A stretch of DNA of 5,945 bases, taken from NCBI GenBank assembly GCA_965365465.1, contig CBDUBU010000263.1:1-5945 (forward strand), in the 5' to 3' direction. This document shows positions 1-4,753 of the stretch, one piece after another. Numbering within the stretch: position 1 is the first letter of the stretch; every line of letters starts with the position of its first letter. The notes below the pieces were generated by a model. It saw nothing but the letters and a program-made list of their open reading frames with translations, did no database searches and was not told the DNA's origin. The translations under genes were made by a program, and so were the position numbers. The DNA is from CBDUBU01 sp965365465. Lineage in GTDB: Bacteria; Bacteroidota; Rhodothermia; Rhodothermales; DASSAV01.

Positions 1-296
1 TCGGCGCTGACTATTCGAAGACGACGACGCTCTCGTTCACGGCGGCCTCGAACAACTTTGAACTGGCGATCGCCGTCGCTGTCGCCGTCTTCGGGATCGG
101 ACACGGAGCGGCCTTCGCTGCCGTGATCGGTCCGCTCGTGGAGGTGCCCGTGCTGATCGGGCTCGTGAGCGTCGCGCTCTATTTCCAGCGGAAGTATTTC
201 GGCGGTGAGGTAGAGCGCGGCCACGTTGAGGGACCCGGCGACGTCTGTCCGACCGAGGTGAAGCGGCCCCGCCGCGAGATAGCCGAGCATTCTTGA
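1..296 (+). CDS. acr3: Arsenite efflux permease, Acr3 family (C-terminal 97 residues, 5' end outside window)
   Basis: This is the open 3' end of a permease that exports arsenite across the inner membrane. The visible frame begins at base 3 and ends at the TGA at 294-296. The piece contains the family hallmark near the last helices (ASNNFELAIAVAVAVFG, visible residues 15-31), then the GPLVEVPVLIGLV helix (residues 43-55), ending in a positively charged FQRKYFGG stretch. Acr3 proteins have about ten membrane segments, and the last two are seen here. After FQRKYFGG there is a hydrophilic tail of about 30 residues with one cysteine (visible residue 82), longer than I expect for the family. The gene for arsenate reductase follows directly, which supports an arsenic role. 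Identification as Acr3 rather than the unrelated ArsB rests on the NNFELAIAV and PLVEVPVLI motifs. Confidence 0.93.
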   Translation, partial: GADYSKTTTLSFTAASNNFELAIAVAVAVFGIGHGAAFAAVIGPLVEVPVLIGLVSVALYFQRKYFGGEVERGHVEGPGDVCPTEVKRPRREIAEHS

Positions 297-319
297 ATTC
301 GTACCGCTTACGTATGCGC

Positions 320-763
320 ATGGAATCCGTCCTCTTCGTCTGCACCCACAACTCGGCCCGGAGCCAGATGGCCGAGGGGTGGCTCCGCCACCTCGGCCTC
401 GGCCGCTACGTCGCCGCCAGCGCCGGCGCCGAACGCCGCAGCGTCCACCCCCTCGCCACAGAGGTCATGGCCGAGGCTGGCGTCGACCTCTCAGAACACC
501 GCTCGAAGACGGTTGAGGAGGTGCTGGCAGAGCATGACGGCGATTTCGACACCGTCGTCACCGTCTGCGACGCCGCTCGCGCGGCATGCCCGTACGTGCC
601 GGCCAGGCGCCGGAGCCTGCACCACTCCTTCGCTGATCCCTCGGCCGTTGAGGGGACGCGGGAAAAGCGCCTCGCCGCCTTCCGCGCCGCCCGCGACGAG
701 ATCCGAGCGTGGGTCGAGCAGACCTTCATGCTCGATCCCCGGCACACTCAAACCGAACGCTAG
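320..763 (+). CDS. arsC: Arsenate reductase, thioredoxin-coupled, low-molecular-weight phosphatase fold
   Basis: A cytoplasmic enzyme that reduces arsenate to arsenite for export by the upstream Acr3 permease. Numbered from the ATG at 320 (147 residues), it opens with the phosphatase loop VCTHNSAR, which gives the nucleophile Cys8 and Arg14 (CX5R). Cys83 and Cys90 sit seven apart in VCDAARAACP, matching the Cys82/Cys89 pair that relays the disulfide to thioredoxin in the Bacillus/Staphylococcus enzymes. Asp106 in the ADPS motif is the likely general acid. All catalytic residues are therefore present. The start is uncertain: a TTG at 293 overlaps the acr3 stop as TTGA and ATGs lie at 314 and 320. 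I chose 320 because MESVLFVCTHNSAR matches the usual family N-terminus. No clear ribosome binding site precedes any of the three. The overlap or short gap to acr3 indicates cotranscription. Confidence 0.93.
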   Translation: MESVLFVCTHNSARSQMAEGWLRHLGLGRYVAASAGAERRSVHPLATEVMAEAGVDLSEHRSKTVEEVLAEHDGDFDTVVTVCDAARAACPYVPARRRSLHHSFADPSAVEGTREKRLAAFRAARDEIRAWVEQTFMLDPRHTQTER

Positions 764-779
764 CTGTCCCACACCAGCC

Positions 780-986
780 ATGACACTCCGCCTCTTCGAC
801 CCGCCGTGCTGCTCCACCGGCGTGTGCGGCTCCGACGTGACGCCGGAGATCGCGCCCGACCGGCGCGACAACTTCGACATTTACCTGCCCCTGTGGCTGG
901 CCCGGTACAACAAGCTGATCTTCGGCTGGCTTTTCGTGGCCGGCTTGCTTTTCACGCTGGCCTGCCGGCAGGGCTGGATCGGGTAG
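780..986 (+). CDS. Mini-ArsD-like small membrane protein (CCx4C motif plus one predicted membrane helix)
   Basis: A 68-residue protein starting 16 bases after the arsC stop. Residues 1-23 read like the start of the arsenite metallochaperone ArsD: LFDPPCCSTGVCG places Cys10, Cys11 and Cys16 with the same spacing as Cys12-Cys13-Cys18 of ArsD from plasmid R773. ArsD is normally about 110-120 residues with a soluble thioredoxin-like fold. Here the similarity stops near residue 24. A charged linker (APDRRDNFD) follows, then YLPLWLARYNK and a hydrophobic stretch at residues 47-62 (LIFGWLFVAGLLFTLA) that fits one membrane helix, with Cys62 at its end. No remaining ArsD sequence is visible in the other frames downstream, so a simple frameshift is not the explanation. 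No ArsA ATPase gene is visible. By inference it could bind arsenite at the membrane beside Acr3. The second half is not recognised. Confidence 0.7.
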   Translation: MTLRLFDPPCCSTGVCGSDVTPEIAPDRRDNFDIYLPLWLARYNKLIFGWLFVAGLLFTLACRQGWIG

Positions 987-1136
987 CGGCTCCGGCAGGG
1001 GGTGTGCGTTTTCTGCCCTTGCTCACGGAGCGCCGGAGGCTTTCTGCGCTCGCGCCCCGGTGCGCTGCGCCGATACGTGCATTTTTGGGCCGGTTTCCTC
1101 ATATTGTCAGGCACGTGCTATCGACGCTGACGAAAA

Positions 1137-1142
1137 AGGGGG
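1137..1142 (+). promoter_or_regulatory. Ribosome binding site deciding the start at 1147
   Basis: AGGGGG ends four bases before the ATG at 1147, inside a purine run. The same frame is open further upstream to 1060 but lacks this signal, and the Rossmann-fold domain begins exactly at MKKVCIVGASG. Both facts select 1147. Confidence 0.6.
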
Positions 1143-1146
1143 AAAC

Positions 1147-1836
1147 ATGAAAAAGGTTTGCATCGTGGGGGCATCCGGAAAACTCGGGCAGTACATGGTG
1201 CGGCACGCGCTGGACCGGGGCTACGAGGTCACCGGCGTCTGCCGGGCGCAAAGTGTGGGCAAGCTCGACGCCTTCCGGGATCGAATCGCCATCGTGCCGG
1301 GGATGACCAATGACCGCGCCGTTATCCGGAAAGCCGTGGCCGGGTGCGACGGCGTGCTCACCGTGCTGGCGCCCTGGGGCGTGCAGCAGTATGCGTCCGG
1401 GACGGCGCAGGCCGTCCTGGACTACGCGGAGCCGGGCGCCCGCCTCCTCTTCTCCTGCGGCTGGCACATCAGCCGCGACGGCAAGGACGTTTACTCGTGG
1501 AAACTCAGGGCCTTCGTGGCCGTCTTCGGGCGCATCGCGCGGCTTTTCCGCCTGGTGGAACTCGACGATCAGGTAGAGGCGTGCCGCCGGATCTTTGAAA
1601 GCAGCACGAAGTGGACCGTCGTGCGCGGCAGCGACCTCGAAGAAGGCGAGAGCCAGGGCCTGCCGGTGTGGAGCCGGCACGTGGGCGACCCCATCCTGGA
1701 AAGCAACCTCACCCGCCGCGTGGACTTCGCGCTGTTCATGGTGGCGGCCCTCGAAAACGACGCACTCATCCACGAGGCCCCCGCGATTGTCGGCTGCCGG
1801 ACGCCTTCGGCGCTGGCGCACGCGGGCCAGAACTGA
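1147..1836 (+). CDS. NAD(P)-binding Rossmann-fold protein, atypical short-chain dehydrogenase/NmrA-like
   Basis: A 229-residue soluble protein. The N-terminus MKKVCIVGASGKLGQ carries the GxxGxxG dinucleotide-binding loop (Gly8, Gly11, Gly14) after a first beta strand. The second strand is YEVTGVCR (residues 26-33), whose Arg33 hints at NADP(H), and the fourth strand is VLTVLAPWG (residues 70-78). This arrangement belongs to the atypical/extended SDR group (NmrA- or NAD(P)H-binding type), which works on nucleotide-sugar or quinone-like substrates or only senses NAD(P). A classical YxxxK active site is not seen: the candidate Tyr116-Lys119 has the wrong spacing. The region WTVVRGSDLEEGESQG (residues 156-171) is the usual 'TVVRP'-type segment after the last strand. 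It follows the ars genes on the same strand across a 160-base gap and has its own ribosome binding site, so it need not share the arsenic function. The substrate is unknown. Confidence 0.8.
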   Translation: MKKVCIVGASGKLGQYMVRHALDRGYEVTGVCRAQSVGKLDAFRDRIAIVPGMTNDRAVIRKAVAGCDGVLTVLAPWGVQQYASGTAQAVLDYAEPGARLLFSCGWHISRDGKDVYSWKLRAFVAVFGRIARLFRLVELDDQVEACRRIFESSTKWTVVRGSDLEEGESQGLPVWSRHVGDPILESNLTRRVDFALFMVAALENDALIHEAPAIVGCRTPSALAHAGQN

Positions 1837-1966
1837 TTTCTTTTCCGGTCGTTCTGACGTTACTTTTATGGCCCCTGCCGCGTTGGCGAGCCGTGAACGA
1901 CCTCACGAAAGGGTCTTCGTATTCTACCGTCCGGGCCGTCGTGCATCCGGTTTCATCTACTGTGGA

Positions 1967-2209
1967 ATGCCGAAAGTTCTGGAAGTCGGACCTTACAGGT
2001 TCTTCGTCTATCCGTATGATCGGGTAGAACCGATGCATATACACGTTGAACGCGACGATATGACAGCAAAGTTCTGGCTTGATCCCGTCCGGCTCGCGCA
2101 TAACAGCGGGTTCAAGCGTCCGGAACTCAGACGGATTGAGCGCCTTGTAACCAAAAACCGGGAGTTCTTCATAACGTGGTGGCATGGATACTTTAACGAA
2201 AGCAATTGA
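1967..2209 (+). CDS. DUF4160 domain protein (putative toxin-antitoxin-like pair, first gene)
   Basis: An 80-residue protein recognised as DUF4160 from its N-terminal pattern MPKVLEVGPYRFFVYPYD, the histidine-rich strand EPMHIHVERDD (residues 21-31), then AKFWLDPVRLAHNSGF and a C-terminal helix ending in WWHGYF. The family has no established biochemical activity. Its genes are commonly found next to DUF2442 genes, and this arrangement is often suspected to be a toxin-antitoxin-like module. The 3' end overlaps the next gene by 26 bases, implying translational coupling. The frame is open far upstream, through the previous gene's 3' end, but the domain starts at this ATG. Only a weak GGA precedes it (TGTGGA). 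Base composition is less GC-rich than in the ars genes, in keeping with an accessory origin. Confidence 0.85.
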   Translation: MPKVLEVGPYRFFVYPYDRVEPMHIHVERDDMTAKFWLDPVRLAHNSGFKRPELRRIERLVTKNREFFITWWHGYFNESN

Positions 2210-2492
2210 AAGCGCCAGGGCAGCCGCTGTCGAGGTGAAAGACGGAACGCTGTTCGTTACGTTGACGGACGGGCGGACGATCACGGCGCCGCTGGAATGG
2301 TATCCCAGGCTTGCGCATTCCACGCCGGCCCAATTGCAGAATTGGCGCCTGATCGGGCGCGGCGTCGGGATCAACTGGCCGGACATAGACGAGGATTTGT
2401 CTGTTGCGGGCCTGCTTGCCGGTTACAGGTCCATGGAAAGCCCATCATCCTTTGCCCGGTGGCTCGAAGCGCGGAAGCAACGCCTGGCCTGA
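2184..2492 (+). CDS. DUF2442 domain protein (second gene of the DUF4160-DUF2442 pair)
   Basis: A 102-residue protein that starts inside the end of the DUF4160 gene. After a short N-terminal helix (MDTLTKAIESARAAAVEV), residues 18-37 form a beta hairpin, KDGTLFVTLTDGRTITAPLE, characteristic of DUF2442. Then come WYPRLAHSTPAQLQNWRLIG (residues 39-58) and the conserved GVGINWPDIDEDLSVAGLLAG strand and helix. The domain looks complete, with a charged C-terminal helix (FARWLEARKQRLA). The function of DUF2442 is not established. Some relatives are called antitoxins or DNA-binding partners because of gene context. The 26-base overlap with the upstream gene indicates a single translational unit and probable physical partnership. 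There is no strong ribosome binding site, which fits reinitiation after the upstream stop. Confidence 0.87.
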   Translation: MDTLTKAIESARAAAVEVKDGTLFVTLTDGRTITAPLEWYPRLAHSTPAQLQNWRLIGRGVGINWPDIDEDLSVAGLLAGYRSMESPSSFARWLEARKQRLA

Positions 2493-2501
2493 TCCGCTGC
2501 T

Positions 2502-2666
2502 ATGCGCGGGTTTCTGGACAAGCCGGTATTCGAGTCGCTGCGGGACCCGGACTACTTCCGCCGGGTGCGGGTTGTAGACGGGTCGGTTTCATGGCCGGAT
2601 GAGCAGGACCTTTACTGCGGCGCCGTCTACGAACGCGGCGAAGCGCTTTCCCCGGCTGCCGGGTAA
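2502..2666 (+). pseudogene. C-terminal remnant of a second DUF2442 protein
   Basis: A 54-residue reading frame (MRGFLDKPVFESLRDP...) that begins nine bases after the stop of the complete DUF2442 gene and in the same frame. DKPVFESLRDPDYFRRVRV followed by DGSVSWPDEQDL and the LYxxxVYERG-like end is the C-terminal half of the other common DUF2442 subtype, which normally runs 'LLEKPVFxxLRDPxYFRxVRVxDGTVxWPxxxDLxPExLYE'. The N-terminal beta strands ('xVxFxDGxxxxxD') are missing, because the frame is closed directly upstream by the TGA at 2490-2492. It therefore looks like a truncated relic, left after recombination between DUF2442-containing modules, though it could still be translated as a short peptide from the ATG at 2502. 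Confidence 0.72.
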
Positions 2667-2739
2667 GGCTTCTTCCTGCTGCGGAGTGCAATCTGACCCG
2701 CGCGATTAAGTTTTCCGGGCCGCCCACCTGCACACTCCC

Positions 2740-2950
2740 TGCGGGTTGTGGTGCTGTCCGGCGTCGCCGGTTTCCAGCATCGCCACAGGCGGCGTCCTGT
2801 CAAGCTCCGGGAATGAATGACGCTGAAGTGATTCGGCTTGCCCCTGGTGAGAACCGCGTTCTGATCACAAACGACAAGGACTTCGGGGAAAAAGTCTTTC
2901 CATGCCTCACTAAGGCCCGCTCGTCACTCGTTTTCTGCGATCGCACGTGA
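2740..2950 (+). pseudogene. Decayed DUF5615 (PIN-like) toxin fragment
   Basis: From the ATG at 2813 to the TGA at 2950 a 45-residue frame reads MNDAEVIRLAPGENRVLITN then DKDFGEKVF. This is the signature of DUF5615, a PIN-like nuclease family found in toxin-antitoxin loci, with the conserved acidic LITNDKDFGE motif. The preceding in-frame codons APG (2804-2812) also belong to the family pattern. Upstream, family-like segments seem to be scattered in different frames (VVLSGVAG about 2747-2770, VSSIAT about 2770-2787), suggesting frameshifts. That part is tentative. After EKVF (about 2900) the similarity stops, and the frame runs antisense into the 3' end of the endonuclease gene on the other strand. 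The N-terminal aspartate region and the C-terminal strand are absent, so it is almost certainly non-functional. Confidence 0.6.
2758..2773 (+). other. Short GC-rich hairpin followed by TTT
   Basis: CCGGCG and CGCCGG flank a single T (2758-2770), forming a perfect palindrome followed by three Ts. It could be a weak terminator for the DUF4160-DUF2442 transcript, but the T run is too short for a confident call and it may be part of the decayed DUF5615 frame. Confidence 0.2.
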
Positions 2951-3970
2951 GGCGAGGGAATCCAGGTACAGTTCTGCTATCCGTTCCTGATCGACGACGA
3001 TAAGGTTCACTGCCCGTCCAAGCTTTTCATGTAACTTGGACTCCAGTAATGCCATTTTCCTATCGAACTCCTCCGGCAAATTACCGAGAATAAAAAGGTA
3101 GGCAAGAGACGACTCAGAGTTCCCGATGCACCGGTCAAGGTCATCGAAAGGTTTTTCCGTGTACACATCGCTGTAGTAGTTCTTGCATTGTACTGGCGCA
3201 AGCTCATGTATTACGCTATTCGAGATCGGATCAGTGATGCTGATCCTCATGTCCCATCCTTTTCCTTTATCCTTCTGTTCTTTGACGTCAACTCCTGGAA
3301 TAGTCTGAAGCAGTTCAGCAACAAATTTTTCGAAATCCTTAGCTTTCCAGCGTTCCGAGATCGTCCGGGCTGTGCGCTGGAGGACTTGCTCACGGGTTTC
3401 TAAAAGATCGTTTTGAATCCTTCTGACATTTCCGTTTCCAGAGGATTCCCAGAGTCGTTCCCTAACGATACGGTCTAGCGCCTGTTTACTGTTCTCCGAG
3501 TACACTTCGTAGTAATTTCCCCGTTTGCGCAAATCATGCAGCAAATAATTCGGAATAGCCTCATGATGCATAGGGACTGGTTTGGGTGTGAGCGGTTCAC
3601 ACTCCAGGTAGTGGTTGAAGTCATCCTGGTCGTCCGTGACCTGGTACTCCCCGGTGACTTCAGCAATCAGGAACTCCCGGAGGGGGCGTCCCAGCTGAAG
3701 AACAATGCGGTCTCCCTTCACAATGCGTTCGATCAGGAACTTCGTATACGTCCATGTCACCTTCTCCTGATCTGATCTCGCGCCTGGCTCCTTCCGCCGA
3801 ATGGCGTGAAGGTCCGTTCCTTTAGGAGACCATCCGAAACGAACCCTGCCTTCAAGGAATTCGTCCAGCATCCACGCTTCACGTCCCGTGCGTGTGGCAA
3901 GCAGTCTGAAGTATCTCATCTGGTTTGTGTCGGTTAGCGTTATAGAGAACCAGGCGCTCATCCACAACAA
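2924..3970 (-). CDS. Mrr-like restriction endonuclease with probable PUA/EVE-like N-terminal domain
   Basis: A 348-residue protein. The C-terminal half is a PD-(D/E)XK nuclease of the Mrr/Mrr-cat type: an initial helix FEKFVAELLQTIPG with Glu214, then KGKGWDMRI giving Asp240, and the strand PVQCKNY giving Gln261 and Lys263 (QxK). An alternating hydrophobic strand YLFILGN and LGRAVNLIVVD complete the fold. The N-terminal domain (about residues 18-130) has MRYFRLLATRTG, DEFLEGRVRFGWSPKGTDLH and IVKGDRIVLQ...FLIAEVTGEY, resembling PUA/EVE-like base-reading domains fused to modification-dependent nucleases. It probably cuts foreign or modified DNA in the cytoplasm. The start codon is a TTG at 3970, ten bases after AGGAGG. 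ATGs at 3961 and 3919 are alternatives, the last beginning exactly at the domain. Base composition is clearly more AT-rich than the flanks, and no methylase gene is adjacent. Both suit a transferred type IV-like enzyme. Confidence 0.82.
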   Translation of the reverse strand: MLWMSAWFSITLTDTNQMRYFRLLATRTGREAWMLDEFLEGRVRFGWSPKGTDLHAIRRKEPGARSDQEKVTWTYTKFLIERIVKGDRIVLQLGRPLREFLIAEVTGEYQVTDDQDDFNHYLECEPLTPKPVPMHHEAIPNYLLHDLRKRGNYYEVYSENSKQALDRIVRERLWESSGNGNVRRIQNDLLETREQVLQRTARTISERWKAKDFEKFVAELLQTIPGVDVKEQKDKGKGWDMRISITDPISNSVIHELAPVQCKNYYSDVYTEKPFDDLDRCIGNSESSLAYLFILGNLPEEFDRKMALLESKLHEKLGRAVNLIVVDQERIAELYLDSLASRAIAENE

Positions 3971-3980
3971 GCGCGGGTAA

Positions 3981-3986
3981 CCTCCT
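3981..3986 (-). promoter_or_regulatory. Strong ribosome binding site of the Mrr-like gene
   Basis: The + strand CCTCCT reads AGGAGG on the minus strand. It lies ten bases before a TTG codon at 3970 (TTG at 3967 is thirteen bases away), but nineteen bases before the ATG at 3961 and more than sixty before the ATG at 3919. It therefore favours a TTG start. Confidence 0.6.
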
Positions 3987-4014
3987 GTGGCGTTCCTTAA
4001 AAACCTCAGGGCCG

Positions 4015-4043
4015 AAGGTAAGCTGTCCTTTACAGCAAAACAA
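4015..4043 (-). promoter_or_regulatory. Possible promoter of the Mrr-like gene with an inverted repeat in the spacer
   Basis: On the minus strand TTGTTT (4043-4038) and TACCTT (4020-4015) are 17 bases apart. Each matches three of six positions of the sigma-70 boxes. The spacer contains GCTGT-AAAGG-ACAGC (4036-4022), a 5-bp inverted repeat that could be an operator. Both matches are weak, so this is only a candidate. Confidence 0.22.
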
Positions 4044-4062
4044 ACCTCACCGCGTCAGGTGA
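4037..4062 (-). terminator. Possible weak terminator downstream of the DUF6883-DUF4926 genes
   Basis: On the minus strand TCACC (4062-4058), a six-base loop and GGTGA (4051-4047) form a short stem, followed by GGTTTGTTTTG. The stem is only five pairs long and the T run is interrupted, so termination would be inefficient. It lies in the 155-base gap between the DUF4926 gene and the endonuclease gene; apart from the candidate promoter above, nothing else was found in that gap. Confidence 0.25.
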
Positions 4063-4125
4063 TAGCCCAGGGCGCTGACAGGAAGGCGGTTACAGCATCC
4101 AGGCGCGTCCGTGTTGATGCACTGG

Positions 4126-4359
4126 TTATGCAGCCATCTCGCGCACGTGCAGAATCTCCCGCTGCTGCATCAGACGCACCGTACCCACCTCCAGCGTTAG
4201 CACCGCTACCGTTTTACCTTCTCCGGTGACAAACTCTACTTCTACCGCCTGTTCGTCTCTGTAACGATGAACCACGGCGCCGACATCCCCCTGCGCCAAA
4301 CCATGCTCGGGCAGATCCTGCTTCAGCACCACGGTATCAAGTTCGTTGATCGTTTCCAT
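4126..4359 (-). CDS. DUF4926 domain protein
   Basis: A 77-residue protein matching DUF4926: the N-terminal strand LDTVVLKQDLPEHGLAQGDV (residues 7-26) with its conserved 'DLPEHGL..GDVG' turn, then GAVVHRYRDEQAVEVEFVTG and the closing strand GKTVAVLTLEVGTVRLM, ending HVREMAA. The fold is predicted to be a small SH3-like beta barrel. That is inference from the strand pattern and the KOW-like 'LxxGDVGxVV' phrase. The ATG is two bases after the TAG of the upstream DUF6883 gene, so the two are expected to be cotranslated and to act together. DUF4926 genes frequently neighbour DUF6883 or other small domains of unknown function, and some are suspected to be antitoxin or immunity-like partners. No function is established. 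Confidence 0.85.
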   Translation of the reverse strand: METINELDTVVLKQDLPEHGLAQGDVGAVVHRYRDEQAVEVEFVTGEGKTVAVLTLEVGTVRLMQQREILHVREMAA

Positions 4360-4361
4360 TG

Positions 4362-4694
4362 CTAGAGCGGGTAGGCTGTTACAAAGCGCGGCCGCGGATC
4401 ATCGGCCTCTATGATCCAGACCGTGCGCAGGCGGAGGATGCTGCCCTCAGGGGTAGTCAATATACCTGCAACCACGTACTTTGTGCCGTGAGGCGAGGCG
4501 ACTTCCTCAGCCACGTCTTCTGCTCTGGCGATTGAGAGCAGCCCTTGCTCCAGCAGATGAGCCGTCTCCACCGTGAAGCCATGCGCCCGGAAGAGGCGCG
4601 CTTTTTCCTTTCCGACGGCGTGCGTTTCGGAGAGGAGATAGCGGGTGAGCTTCTCAGGCGGGACACAGGCATACTCACGGTTTGGCAGAAGCAT
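4362..4694 (-). CDS. DUF6883 domain protein
   Basis: A 110-residue protein that resembles DUF6883. It opens MLLPNREYACVPPEKLTRYL, continues LSETHAVGKEKARLFRAHGF (a helix-forming region with the conserved 'H..GK.KA..F' pattern, residues 21-40), then the helix AHLLEQGLLSIAR, and ends in two strands, TKYVVAGILTTP and LRLRTVWIIEADDPRPRFVTAYPL. That last block (nonpolar strand, W, charged turn, 'P.....YP/VL' end) is typical of the family. The domain begins at the ATG at 4694. An in-frame GTG at 4757 overlaps the stop of the metE-like gene as GTGA and would add 21 residues (MTPSTTRPLHARR...) outside the domain. Neither start has a good ribosome binding site. Position between the metE-like gene and the DUF4926 gene suggests one transcript. 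Function is unknown; a toxin-immunity or similar two-protein module is possible. Confidence 0.78.
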   Translation of the reverse strand: MLLPNREYACVPPEKLTRYLLSETHAVGKEKARLFRAHGFTVETAHLLEQGLLSIARAEDVAEEVASPHGTKYVVAGILTTPEGSILRLRTVWIIEADDPRPRFVTAYPL

Positions 4695-4753
4695 CCTGCT
4701 GAATACGATGGTTATGCTGCGCCTCGCATGGAGCGGCCTTGTCGTGGAGGGCG

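Noticed and set aside
37..351. 104-residue minus-strand reading frame, very rich in Arg and Ser
   Set aside because: It lies antisense to the clearly identified acr3 3' end and arsC start. Its composition is that of a GC-rich shadow frame.
1028..1054. GAGCGC...GCGCTC inverted repeat between the mini-ArsD and Rossmann-fold genes, considered as a terminator
   Set aside because: The loop is about 14 bases, the stem only six pairs and no T run follows.
1099..1821. 240-residue minus-strand reading frame
   Set aside because: It mirrors the codons of the Rossmann-fold gene, has no recognisable domain, and arises from GC-rich third positions.
1766..2386. 206-residue minus-strand reading frame across the DUF4160-DUF2442 pair
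   Set aside because: It is antisense to two recognised families and shows no domain of its own.
3971..4125. Search for the missing 3' half of the DUF5615 gene on the far side of the nuclease gene
   Set aside because: No frame in this gap resembles the DUF5615 C-terminus, so a simple insertion splitting one gene is not supported.
3987..4229. 80-residue plus-strand frame in the gap before the nuclease gene
   Set aside because: No domain was seen, it overlaps the DUF4926 gene antisense, and its tail is low-complexity Pro/Ala.
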